From DATLAN01 sp035527455 (GTDB lineage: Bacteria > Planctomycetota > Planctomycetia > Pirellulales > Thermoguttaceae): DNA of 16,029 nucleotides. Where the stretch lies: contig DATLAN010000129.1 of assembly GCA_035527455.1 (NCBI GenBank), positions 1 through 16,029 on the forward strand, in the 5' to 3' direction. Shown here piece by piece: positions 7,793 to 14,133 of the stretch. The position numbers were made by a program, and so were the translations under genes. The first letter of the stretch is position 1. Each line of letters begins with the position of its first letter. Below the pieces are notes generated by a model that did not search any database, was not told the DNA's origin, and saw nothing but the letters and a program-made list of their open reading frames with translations.

Positions 7793-7968
7793 CCGGCCGG
7801 GACTTCGCTCTTTCCGCCCTATCGAGGAGGCTGACGGGCGGGAACCGCCTCAGGTCGACAGGTCCGGTCCACCCGAACGGTTTTGCCGTACGACTTCCCC
7901 GCGTTGCACACCGCATCGTGCGGACATGATCGTTTCCTCGGCAACTGCAAGAATTTCAGGCTCTTGCG

Positions 7969-7995
7969 GAAGAAGTCTTTTCTTTGGACTTCTTC
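7969..7995. promoter_or_regulatory. Nine-bp hairpin in the 7793-8246 intergenic region
   Basis: gaagaagtc (7969-7977) pairs perfectly with gacttcttc (7987-7995) across a 9-nt loop. It lies about 250 bp upstream of the HdeD-like gene, in a stretch with no convincing gene or promoter. It could be an operator, part of a leader, or chance; no U-tract follows it. Confidence 0.35.
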
Positions 7996-8246
7996 GAATC
8001 GCGCACCTAGACTTCAGCGGAAAACAGAACACGCGGCGACTCGGCCGCGCGGCTCGGGGCATTCGACCGCGACTTCGTTTCGGGGCAGTCCATGACATCG
8101 GCCGGGGCAGTCGATTCTCTCGCCTTTCTCCCCCCGCGGCTACCGGTCCGCTGCCTGCCCGCGCAACGGCCGGTCGAATTCCCCCGTTCCGCGTTGCTGC
8201 ATTTCCGGGTACCAACGACCTTCCCTCCAACCCAAGGAGCAATCCG

Positions 8247-8897
8247 ATGAGTACTGTATCTCCAGGTACGATGAAGACCGAAACCGCCTTCGGCCGCGCC
8301 GCGACGTCGGGGCACGAACTGAAGGCCCTGCAGCCGGACTGGATCTGGTTTCTCGTGTTGGGCGTCGCCCTGATGTCGCTGGGCGTCTTGGCGATCGCCT
8401 CGGCCTTCTTCGTGTCGGTCTTCACCGTCGTCATGTTCGGCCTGCTGTTGCTGATGGGCGGCATCGGGCTGGTCGTGAGTTCGTTCTGGACGGGACAATG
8501 GAGCGGGTTCCTGCTGCACCTGCTGCAGGGACTTCTCTACCTGATCGTGGGCATCCTGATCGTGGACACGCCCGTGGAGAGCACACTGGCCCTGTCGTTG
8601 ATGATGGCCGTGTTCTTCATGGTCGCCGGCGTGTTCCGGATCATCGCGTCGCTGGTGCTGCGATTTCCCAACTGGGGATGGCCGCTGCTGAGCGGCTTCG
8701 TCGCGCTGCTGCTGGGCATCCTCATCTACCGGCAATGGCCCGCCTCGGGACTCTGGGTGATCGGGCTGTTCGTCGGAATCGAAATGATCTTCTACGGATG
8801 GTCCTGGGTGATGCTGGCGTTCAACGTCCGCGACATCGACAAAGTCAGGACGAAAGGCACACCGACGGCGGGAGCGGCCGTGGGCGGCGGTATTTGA
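8247..8897 (+). CDS. HdeD-like membrane protein (DUF308)
   Basis: The protein is 216 residues. ATG 8247 has a strong AAGGAG (8234-8239) 7 nt upstream; the open frame extends upstream to 7533, but that part is shadow of the aminotransferase and leader. Six hydrophobic segments are visible at about residues 32-54, 57-79, 88-106, 113-138, 143-161 and 168-192. They form the DUF308/HdeD pattern of repeated helix pairs, including GxLLLLMGGIGL and the GLFVGIEMIFYGWSWVMLA ending. In E. coli HdeD is an inner-membrane acid-resistance protein; in other bacteria the family's role is mostly unproven. The tail (193-216) is polar and ends in AAVGGGI. It stands alone, divergent from the aminotransferase, so its context adds no function. 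Confidence 0.88.
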   Translation: MSTVSPGTMKTETAFGRAATSGHELKALQPDWIWFLVLGVALMSLGVLAIASAFFVSVFTVVMFGLLLLMGGIGLVVSSFWTGQWSGFLLHLLQGLLYLIVGILIVDTPVESTLALSLMMAVFFMVAGVFRIIASLVLRFPNWGWPLLSGFVALLLGILIYRQWPASGLWVIGLFVGIEMIFYGWSWVMLAFNVRDIDKVRTKGTPTAGAAVGGGI

Positions 8898-8964
8898 TCG
8901 AGAGGCGGCGACTTTCCGCTCGTCTTGCGGTCCTTCCGCCGCAGCATGACGTCCGGAAAAGCGT

Positions 8965-9042
8965 GGGTGGCACGCCCTGAGGAACGAAGGGCGTGGAAAC
9001 AGTTGCCAGACCACGCCCTTCGTTCCTCAGGGCGTGCCACCC
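8965..9042. repeat. REP-like doublet: 32-bp perfect inverted repeat
   Basis: Positions 8965-8996 are the exact reverse complement of 9011-9042, with a 14-nt centre (8997-9010). Each arm is itself palindromic: cacgccct pairs with agggcgtg around a 9-nt loop. Two inverted imperfect palindromes are the layout of a bacterial BIME built from REP units, which RAYT proteins are thought to mobilise. It sits in the 255-bp gap between the HdeD-like and sulfatase genes. With no T-run it is a poor classical terminator but would form a very stable structure in RNA. Confidence 0.85.
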
Positions 9043-9102
9043 CATGGAACAGGTCGTTTCTCCAGAGAGCCGAGAGTCGAACACTGAGGTAATTCTTTTC
9101 GT

Positions 9103-9131
9103 TTGACATCGATGTTTCCCGATCTTTTCAT
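9103..9131 (+). promoter_or_regulatory. Possible promoter for the sulfatase operon
   Basis: A perfect TTGACA (9103-9108) is followed after 17 nt by tttcat (9126-9131), a 4/6 match to -10. The predicted start near 9138 would leave a very short leader directly before the AAGGAGA ribosome site, so this is tentative. Confidence 0.3.
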
Positions 9132-9152
9132 CTCATTGAAGGAGACGATGGC

Positions 9153-11456
9153 ATGAACGCTCGTAGAGTCATGTCTGGACTAGCGCTCCTCGGCCTGTTG
9201 ATTTCCGTCGCGGTGAGCGCCCCGCGGTCGGATGAAGTGTCCGAGGAGTTTCGGGGCAAGATCGCCAAATCCTATGAGGACTCGCAGGAGTGGTGGCCCA
9301 AGCCCGTCGAGGCGCCCGAGGGCGCGCCGAACATCCTCATCGTGCTGCTGGACGACGTGGGATTCGCCCACATCGGCAGCTACGGCGGATTGATCGAGAC
9401 GCCGAACATCGACGCCCTGGCCGCCGGAGGGCTGCGCTACAACAATTTCCATACCACGGCGCTCTGCTCACCCTCCCGCGCGTCGCTGATGGCCGGCCGC
9501 AATCCCCACTCGATCGGACTGGGCTCCCACGCGCTGACGGCCATGGGCTTCCCCGGCTACAACGCCATGATCCCCAAGAGCGCCCAATCGGTGGCCAAGG
9601 TCCTGCAAGGCAACGGCTACACGAACTACGCCCTGGGCAAGTGGGACCACACGCCGCTGTACGAGGTCTCCGTCGCCGGGCCGTTCGACCACTGGCCGAC
9701 CCGCGAGGGCTTCGACCACTATTACGGCTTCATGGCGGCCGACGCGCACAACTTCTTCCCCGTGATGTGGTCCGACCATGCGCCGATCGAACCGTGGGAG
9801 GGCAGGCCGAATTACCACCTCAGCACGGACATGGCCGACAAGGCCATCGAGTTCATGACCGCGCACAAGTCGATCTATCCCGAGCGGCCGCTGATGATGT
9901 TCTGGGCGCCCGGGGCCATGCACTCGCCGCACCACGCCCCGAGGCAATTCATCGAGAAGTATCGCGGCCGGTTCGACATGGGCTGGGACGAGGCCCGGCA
10001 ACTGATCATCACCCGGCAGAAGCAGTTGGGCGTCATTCCCATCGACGCCGACCTGACCGAGCGGCCGCGCGACATTCCCGCCTGGAATGAGCTATCCGCC
10101 GAAGAAAGGATGCTCTTCGCCCGGCAGATGGAGGCGTTCGCCGGCCAGATGGAGCACGTGGACCACGAGGTCGGCCGCATCGTGGAGTGCCTGCGAAGGA
10201 TCGGGCAGCTCGACAACACGCTGATTCTCGTCACCTCCGACAACGGCGCCAGCGGCGAAGGCGGGTTGAGCGGCTCGTTCAACGAGACCTATATCCTCAA
10301 CGGGCTGCAAACGCCTTTCGACGCCAACATGCAGCACTACGCCCAGTGGGGTGGACCGACGACGTATCCCCACTTCCACGCCGGCTGGGCGATGGCCGGC
10401 AACACGCCCTTCAAGTACTTCAAGCAGATCGTCCACCGCGGCGGCATCCAGGACCCGCTGATCGTCCACTGGCCCAACGGGATCGAAGGCCAAGGGGAGA
10501 TCCGCTCGCAATACCACCATATCATCGACGTGGCGCCGACGCTGCTGGAGGTCGCGGGCCTGAAGCCGCCGGAACAGATCGACGGCGTGCCGCAGACGCC
10601 GTACGACGGCGTCAGCTTCGCCTACACCTTCAACGATCCCGAGGCGTCGAACCGAAAGCGGATCCAATACTACGAGATGTTCGGCAACCGGGCGATCTGG
10701 GCCGACGGCTGGAAAGCGGTCACCATCCACGGCCACCGCATGCCTTGGGATATCAACGTGGTGATCCCCTTCGACGAAGACGTGTGGGAACTCTACCACG
10801 TGGACGAGGATTTCAGCGAGGCCCACAACCTGGCCGCCGAGCATCCCGAGAAGCTCGAAGAACTCAAGAAGCTCTTTGACGAGCAGGCATGGAAGTACAA
10901 CGTCTACCCGCTCTACGACGACATGATCATGCGGCTCGCCCGGCAGCAGGACCGGTTGTTCGGCGATCGCAAGGTCTTCACCTACTTCGCGCCGGGCGCC
11001 GTGCGGATCGCGGAAAAGGCGTCGGCACCGGTGAAGAACCGCTCACACTCGATCACCACGGAGCTGGAACTGACCGGCGGGGAAGAGGGCGTGATCGTCG
11101 CCTGCGGCGGTTTCACGGGCGGGTACACGATGTTCATCAAGGACAACAAGCTCTACTTCGACTACAACTACTACAACGGCGTCTACTACACGCTCGAGTC
11201 GCCGCCGCTGCCGGCCGGACCGGTCGAGTTGAAGTTCCACTTCACCAAGACCGGGGAGTACCAGGGCACCGGCGAACTGTTCGTCGACGGCGAGAAGGTG
11301 GACGAGGTGGACATGCCGGCGATGCACGTCTCGACGTTCTCGCTCTCCGAGACGTTCGACGTGGGGCAGGATACCGGAACGCCCGTTTCCACACTCTACG
11401 AAGGTCATTTTCCGTTCCAGGGAGGGCTGGACAAGGTGGTGATCGAACTGGAATAA
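9153..11456 (+). CDS. Secreted arylsulfatase, formylglycine-dependent (S1 family)
   Basis: The protein is 767 residues. ATG 9153 has AAGGAGA (9139-9145) 7 nt upstream. Residues 1-23 form a Sec signal peptide ending VSA, so the enzyme should act outside the cytoplasm. Calcium-site aspartates D67-D68 lie in LLDDVG; the modification motif is C105-S-P-S-R109, where Cys becomes formylglycine. Other site residues are K163, H257, D363-N364 in SDNGA, and K424. At the usual GKWH position it reads GKWDHTP, so the His is replaced by Asp with a His next to it. Residues ~630-767 form the beta-sandwich C-terminal domain seen in long AtsA-like sulfatases (GGFTGGYTMFIKDNKLYFDY, ETFDVGQDTGTPVS). It should hydrolyse sulfate esters, substrate unknown. 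The sulfatase-like gene follows 108 bp downstream. No maturating enzyme is encoded in the window. Confidence 0.92.
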   Translation: MNARRVMSGLALLGLLISVAVSAPRSDEVSEEFRGKIAKSYEDSQEWWPKPVEAPEGAPNILIVLLDDVGFAHIGSYGGLIETPNIDALAAGGLRYNNFHTTALCSPSRASLMAGRNPHSIGLGSHALTAMGFPGYNAMIPKSAQSVAKVLQGNGYTNYALGKWDHTPLYEVSVAGPFDHWPTREGFDHYYGFMAADAHNFFPVMWSDHAPIEPWEGRPNYHLSTDMADKAIEFMTAHKSIYPERPLMMFWAPGAMHSPHHAPRQFIEKYRGRFDMGWDEARQLIITRQKQLGVIPIDADLTERPRDIPAWNELSAEERMLFARQMEAFAGQMEHVDHEVGRIVECLRRIGQLDNTLILVTSDNGASGEGGLSGSFNETYILNGLQTPFDANMQHYAQWGGPTTYPHFHAGWAMAGNTPFKYFKQIVHRGGIQDPLIVHWPNGIEGQGEIRSQYHHIIDVAPTLLEVAGLKPPEQIDGVPQTPYDGVSFAYTFNDPEASNRKRIQYYEMFGNRAIWADGWKAVTIHGHRMPWDINVVIPFDEDVWELYHVDEDFSEAHNLAAEHPEKLEELKKLFDEQAWKYNVYPLYDDMIMRLARQQDRLFGDRKVFTYFAPGAVRIAEKASAPVKNRSHSITTELELTGGEEGVIVACGGFTGGYTMFIKDNKLYFDYNYYNGVYYTLESPPLPAGPVELKFHFTKTGEYQGTGELFVDGEKVDEVDMPAMHVSTFSLSETFDVGQDTGTPVSTLYEGHFPFQGGLDKVVIELE

Positions 11457-11465
11457 ACGAAAGCA

Positions 11466-11529
11466 GGTCGCACGAGGGCTGCGGGGAGCAACCCGAACGC
11501 TATCGAAGGGTACGTAGCCCCGTGCGACC
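11466..11529. repeat. Hairpin between the two sulfatase genes
   Basis: ggtcgcacg-a-gggct (11466-11480) pairs with agccccgtgcgacc (11516-11529), leaving one bulged A and a 35-nt loop. It fills most of the 108-bp gap between the two cistrons. It may stabilise the upstream mRNA, tune expression of the second gene, or be a REP-like unit. No T-run follows. Confidence 0.75.
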
Positions 11530-11564
11530 GCATCTCGACACGCTTGGCGAAAGGGGCAAACCTG

Positions 11565-13250
11565 ATGTCACGGTTCATCACGGCGGCGATGCTGCTTGCT
11601 TTGTTCTTGTGGTACCTGCCCGGCAGTGACCCGGCACGCGCCGCCGACCGGCGCCCGAACATCCTGCTGATCGTCGGCGACGACCTGGGCTACTCGGACC
11701 CGGGCGTCTACGGCAGCGAGATCCCCACGCCGCATCTGGACGGCCTGGCCCGGTCGGGCGTCCAGTTCACCAACTTCCACATGGGGCCCATCGGCACGGC
11801 CTCCCGCGCGATGTTCCTCACCGGGATCGACCACCATCGCATCGGGCTGGGAACGCCCCCGGAATTCGCGACTCCGGCCTTTCAAGGAAGTCCCGGCTAC
11901 GAGGGCTATCTGCTGCAGAACAACGTCACCATCGCCCGGCTGCTCAACGACGCCGGCTACCACACGTTCATGGTGGGCACTTGGGGTCTGGGTCAGCAGG
12001 ACGACAACTCGCCCCACGCCCGAGGCTTCGAGGAAACCTACGCGCTGATGCAAGGCGCGGGAAACCACTTCAACGGCCGGGGCGTTTCGCCTTCGCAGCC
12101 GATTTCCACGTATCGCCGCAACGGCGAAATCATCCAGCGTCCCGACGGCGTGTATTCGACGCAGTTGTGGACCGACCAGATGCTGGCGATGATCGGCAAG
12201 CACCACGGCGACGGCAAGCCCTTCTTCGCCTACGTGGCCTACACCGCGTGTCACTGGCCGCTGCAAGCGCCCCCGGACGACGTCGACCTGTTCACTCAAG
12301 TGTACGTGGCGGGCTGGGACCAGCTTCGTCTGGGGAGGTTTTTGCGAATGAAACGGATGGGGCTGATCGACGCCGACGCGGAACTCCCGCCGGAGAACCG
12401 GCTGGTCGCCCAGTGGCCGTCCGTATCGCACGAACGACAGGCGTACGAGGTCAGGAAAATGGCCGTCTACGCCGCGATGGTCCACAACCAGGACCGCCAC
12501 GTCGGGCGGCTGCTCGATTATCTCGACGAAATCGGCGAGTACGACAATACGGTCATCATCTACGCCTCCGACAACGGCGCCGCGCCGGTCGATCCCTCGG
12601 GCGAACTGTCGAACCCGCTGATGCGCGAGTGGGTCGCGGAGAATTTCGACAACTCGTACGAGAATCTCGGCGGCCCGACGTCCTTCGTCAGTTACGGTCC
12701 GCATTGGGCCAGCGCCAGCGTCTCGCCGCTGGCATGGTTCAAGGGATACGTGGCAGAAGGCGGTACGCGGGTGCCGTTTATCATCCGCCACCCGGACGTG
12801 ACCAGGCCGGGGGAACGGGCCCATGCCTTCGCCCACGCCAAGGACCTGGCGGCCACGATCCTCGACGTTGCCGGCGTGAAACATCCCGGCACGTCGTTCC
12901 AGCACCGCGAGATCCTGCCCATGGACGACGACGCGACGTCGCTGCTGCCCTATTTGCAGGGCAAGGCGGGGCAAGTACACGAGGATTCGCAGGCGATCGG
13001 TTTCGAGCTGTTCGGCAACCGGGCCCTGGTCGTCGACAACTGGAAAATCACGCTGATCAATCTGGGCATGTACGGCCCGGGCCGATGGCATCTGTACAAC
13101 CTGCGGCAGGACCCCGCGGAGCAGTATCCGCTGGAGTACGAACATCCCGAGTTCTTCAAGGAGATGATGCGGGCGTACAACGCGTATGAGAAGCTAAACG
13201 GGATCGTAACGCTTCCGCCGGATTTCAATCCCTGGGAAGCGCTGCGCTGA
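11565..13250 (+). CDS. Secreted sulfatase-like pseudoenzyme (catalytic Cys, Lys and His lost)
   Basis: ATG 11565, with AAGGGG 8 nt upstream, gives 561 residues. A TTG at 11544 in frame is less likely because it would put a polar heptapeptide before the signal peptide (residues 1-26, ending ARA). The fold is AtsA-like: metal residues D39-D40 (GDDLGYSD), H230, D336-N337 (ASDNGA) and K393 are kept. But the CxPxR motif reads GTASR (G77 to R81), so the Cys that becomes formylglycine is Gly, codon ggc at 11793. GKWH reads GTWG (T139, G141). Three core catalytic residues are thus missing in an otherwise intact, full-length frame. It lacks the C-terminal sandwich of its neighbour and closes like short AtsA proteins. 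It may bind sulfated glycans, regulate or partner the active sulfatase; these roles are inference. Likely co-transcribed with it. Confidence 0.88.
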   Translation: MSRFITAAMLLALFLWYLPGSDPARAADRRPNILLIVGDDLGYSDPGVYGSEIPTPHLDGLARSGVQFTNFHMGPIGTASRAMFLTGIDHHRIGLGTPPEFATPAFQGSPGYEGYLLQNNVTIARLLNDAGYHTFMVGTWGLGQQDDNSPHARGFEETYALMQGAGNHFNGRGVSPSQPISTYRRNGEIIQRPDGVYSTQLWTDQMLAMIGKHHGDGKPFFAYVAYTACHWPLQAPPDDVDLFTQVYVAGWDQLRLGRFLRMKRMGLIDADAELPPENRLVAQWPSVSHERQAYEVRKMAVYAAMVHNQDRHVGRLLDYLDEIGEYDNTVIIYASDNGAAPVDPSGELSNPLMREWVAENFDNSYENLGGPTSFVSYGPHWASASVSPLAWFKGYVAEGGTRVPFIIRHPDVTRPGERAHAFAHAKDLAATILDVAGVKHPGTSFQHREILPMDDDATSLLPYLQGKAGQVHEDSQAIGFELFGNRALVVDNWKITLINLGMYGPGRWHLYNLRQDPAEQYPLEYEHPEFFKEMMRAYNAYEKLNGIVTLPPDFNPWEALR

Positions 13251-13276
13251 CACGGCCGCGGCTGTTGGTAGGTCGG

Positions 13277-13316
13277 GGCGTCGCGTGTCCGGCCCCGTCG
13301 CCGGGCACGCGACGCC
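13277..13316. terminator. Strong hairpin between convergent genes (possible bidirectional terminator)
   Basis: ggcgtcgcgtg (13277-13287) pairs with cacgcgacgcc (13306-13316), and the stem continues inward to 17 pairs with one G-U and a 6-nt loop. Outer aggtc (13270-13274) can also pair with gacct (13322-13326). It fills the 75-bp gap between the ends of the sulfatase-like gene and the antitoxin gene. No T-run is present on either strand, so it would not be a classical intrinsic terminator. Confidence 0.55.
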
Positions 13317-13325
13317 GGGGGGACC

Positions 13326-13652
13326 TCAAGGGACCTTGTCTCCTGCCCGGATAGGGTCGAAAACGATTCGGATTCTCTGTTTCAGCGCGCCGGCAATGCG
13401 GTTGAGCATCGAGAGCGAATGTCCCTCGTAGTCGCTGTCCTCCAGCCGGCTGATCACCGACTGCGTGGTTCCCACAAGTTCGGCAAGCTCCGCTTGAGTC
13501 AAGCCGGCTTCCAGGCGCAGGTCGTGGATCATCTGAGCTACTTGAGCGTTCACCCGCTCGGCCTCGACCGAAGCCTTGCGGTCCGCGTCGTCCTTCACGT
13601 ACCGATTGCGAAGGATCGTGACGGCATCGCTGGTCTTCTCCTTCTTAATCAT
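13326..13652 (-). CDS. XRE/HigA-type antitoxin (helix-turn-helix)
   Basis: The protein is 108 residues from ATG 13652, with GGGAG 8 nt upstream; the longer in-frame reading to 13844 runs across the promoter and is not used. It begins with the family's TSDAVTILRNRYVKDD and AERVNAQVAQ segments. A Cro/C1-type helix-turn-helix follows at about residues 42-97: GLTQAELAELVGTTQSVISR is the HTH proper, then LEDSDYEGHSLSMLNRIAGAL. This matches antitoxins encoded directly after Gp49/HigB-like toxins. It should bind its own promoter and, in an intact system, neutralise the toxin. Here the toxin is reduced to a 31-codon relic overlapping this ATG (ATGA), so it is an orphan antitoxin or now simply a regulator. 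Palindromes at 13785-13824 are its likely operators. Confidence 0.88.
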   Translation of the reverse strand: MIKKEKTSDAVTILRNRYVKDDADRKASVEAERVNAQVAQMIHDLRLEAGLTQAELAELVGTTQSVISRLEDSDYEGHSLSMLNRIAGALKQRIRIVFDPIRAGDKVP

Positions 13653-13744
13653 CGGTTTACTCCCGGTGGGTGTGCGTCGAGCCACACCAACAAAGAAGCG
13701 GTGCCGTCTTCCTCGGCGAAAATGATTACGGTAATCTCGGGCAT
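13649..13744 (-). pseudogene. Relic of HigB/RelE (Gp49)-like toxin, 31 codons
   Basis: ATG 13744 opens a 31-codon frame, MPEITVIIFAEEDGTA to WLDAHPPGVNR, whose TGA (13651-13649) overlaps the antitoxin ATG in an ATGA junction. The first ~23 residues match the start of Gp49/HigB-like toxins (hydrophobic beta-strand, EEDGT, then VWLD). The remaining ~70-90 residues, holding the catalytic and RNA-binding part, are absent, and the tail PPGVNR leads straight into the antitoxin. The simplest reading is an internal deletion that removed the toxin core but kept its start, promoter and translational coupling. It may still serve as a leader peptide for the antitoxin. Confidence 0.75.
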
Positions 13745-13781
13745 CGGTGAATCCTTCTTTCCCGATCAGGTCCTTCACTGC

Positions 13782-13810
13782 ATTATCGCATTTTTGCGAT
13801 CCAAAGCCAA
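13782..13810 (-). promoter_or_regulatory. Promoter of the toxin-relic/antitoxin operon
   Basis: On the minus strand TTGGCT (13810-13805), a 17-nt spacer and GATAAT (13787-13782) match 4/6 and 5/6 of the sigma70 consensus. Transcription would begin near 13775, about 30 nt before ATG 13744. Confidence 0.5.
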
Positions 13811-13824
13811 CGCAATTTTGCGAT
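13785..13824. promoter_or_regulatory. Paired operator-like palindromes overlapping the antitoxin promoter
   Basis: atcgca-tttt-tgcgat (13785-13800) covers part of the -10 and the spacer. cgcaa-tt-ttgcg (13811-13822) abuts the -35. Both share ttttgcgat, repeated exactly 24 bp apart (13792-13800 and 13816-13824). This is the expected layout for an autoregulating helix-turn-helix antitoxin. Confidence 0.6.
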
Positions 13825-13844
13825 ATTTGTTGCCCGATTTCCAA

Positions 13845-14133
13845 GAAACTCGTCCCGTTGTTGAATGTGAGAGCTGTAAGTGGCTGTCTGCAAATCAGTT
13901 GCGCTATTCGCTATGGGGACACGCCTTGATTGCACGTCGCCTTCCCTATCCCCCGTATAGCCCCCGCTTTCACGGCGCCGTGCCTTGCGGCGGTGGACGC
14001 GAGGCACGGGCCACGGTGTCGGAAGAGCCAAAATCTGGCCAGCGACACCACCCTGGACTTTCATGCCGGCCGAGACCGTACGGACCCGGAAAGAGAAAGG
14101 GGCTCACCGTGGAGTGAACGCCCACCAGCCGGA
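13845..14133. other. Gap without a recognised gene
   Basis: No frame here has a plausible start, ribosome site and protein character. The one structure seen is gtgccttgcg (13980-13989) pairing with cgcgaggcac (13998-14007), with one T-G pair and an 8-nt loop. It lies about 130 bp beyond the histidine kinase stop and could end its transcript, though no T-run follows. Confidence 0.4.

Noticed and set aside
6506..7834. 442-codon plus-strand frame opposite the aminotransferase
   Set aside because: It is antisense to a clear PLP enzyme, rich in Arg, Asp, Gln and His, and has no recognisable motif.
7533..8246. Upstream extension of the HdeD-like frame to 454 residues
   Set aside because: The added part overlaps the aminotransferase and its promoter on the other strand and has no membrane-protein character; ATG 8247 has a strong AAGGAG site.
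11544..11546. TTG at 11544 as the start of the sulfatase-like gene
   Set aside because: ATG 11565 has AAGGGG at proper spacing and begins a normal signal peptide.
11568..13145. 525-codon minus-strand frame opposite the sulfatase-like gene
   Set aside because: Shadow of the sense gene; the sense strand carries a signal peptide, sulfatase fold motifs and a ribosome site.
13913..13932. ggggacacgcc-type segment as a further copy of the RAYT inverted repeat
   Set aside because: Only the first ggggaca matches the 22-bp repeat, and there is no paired inverse copy, so chance is likely.
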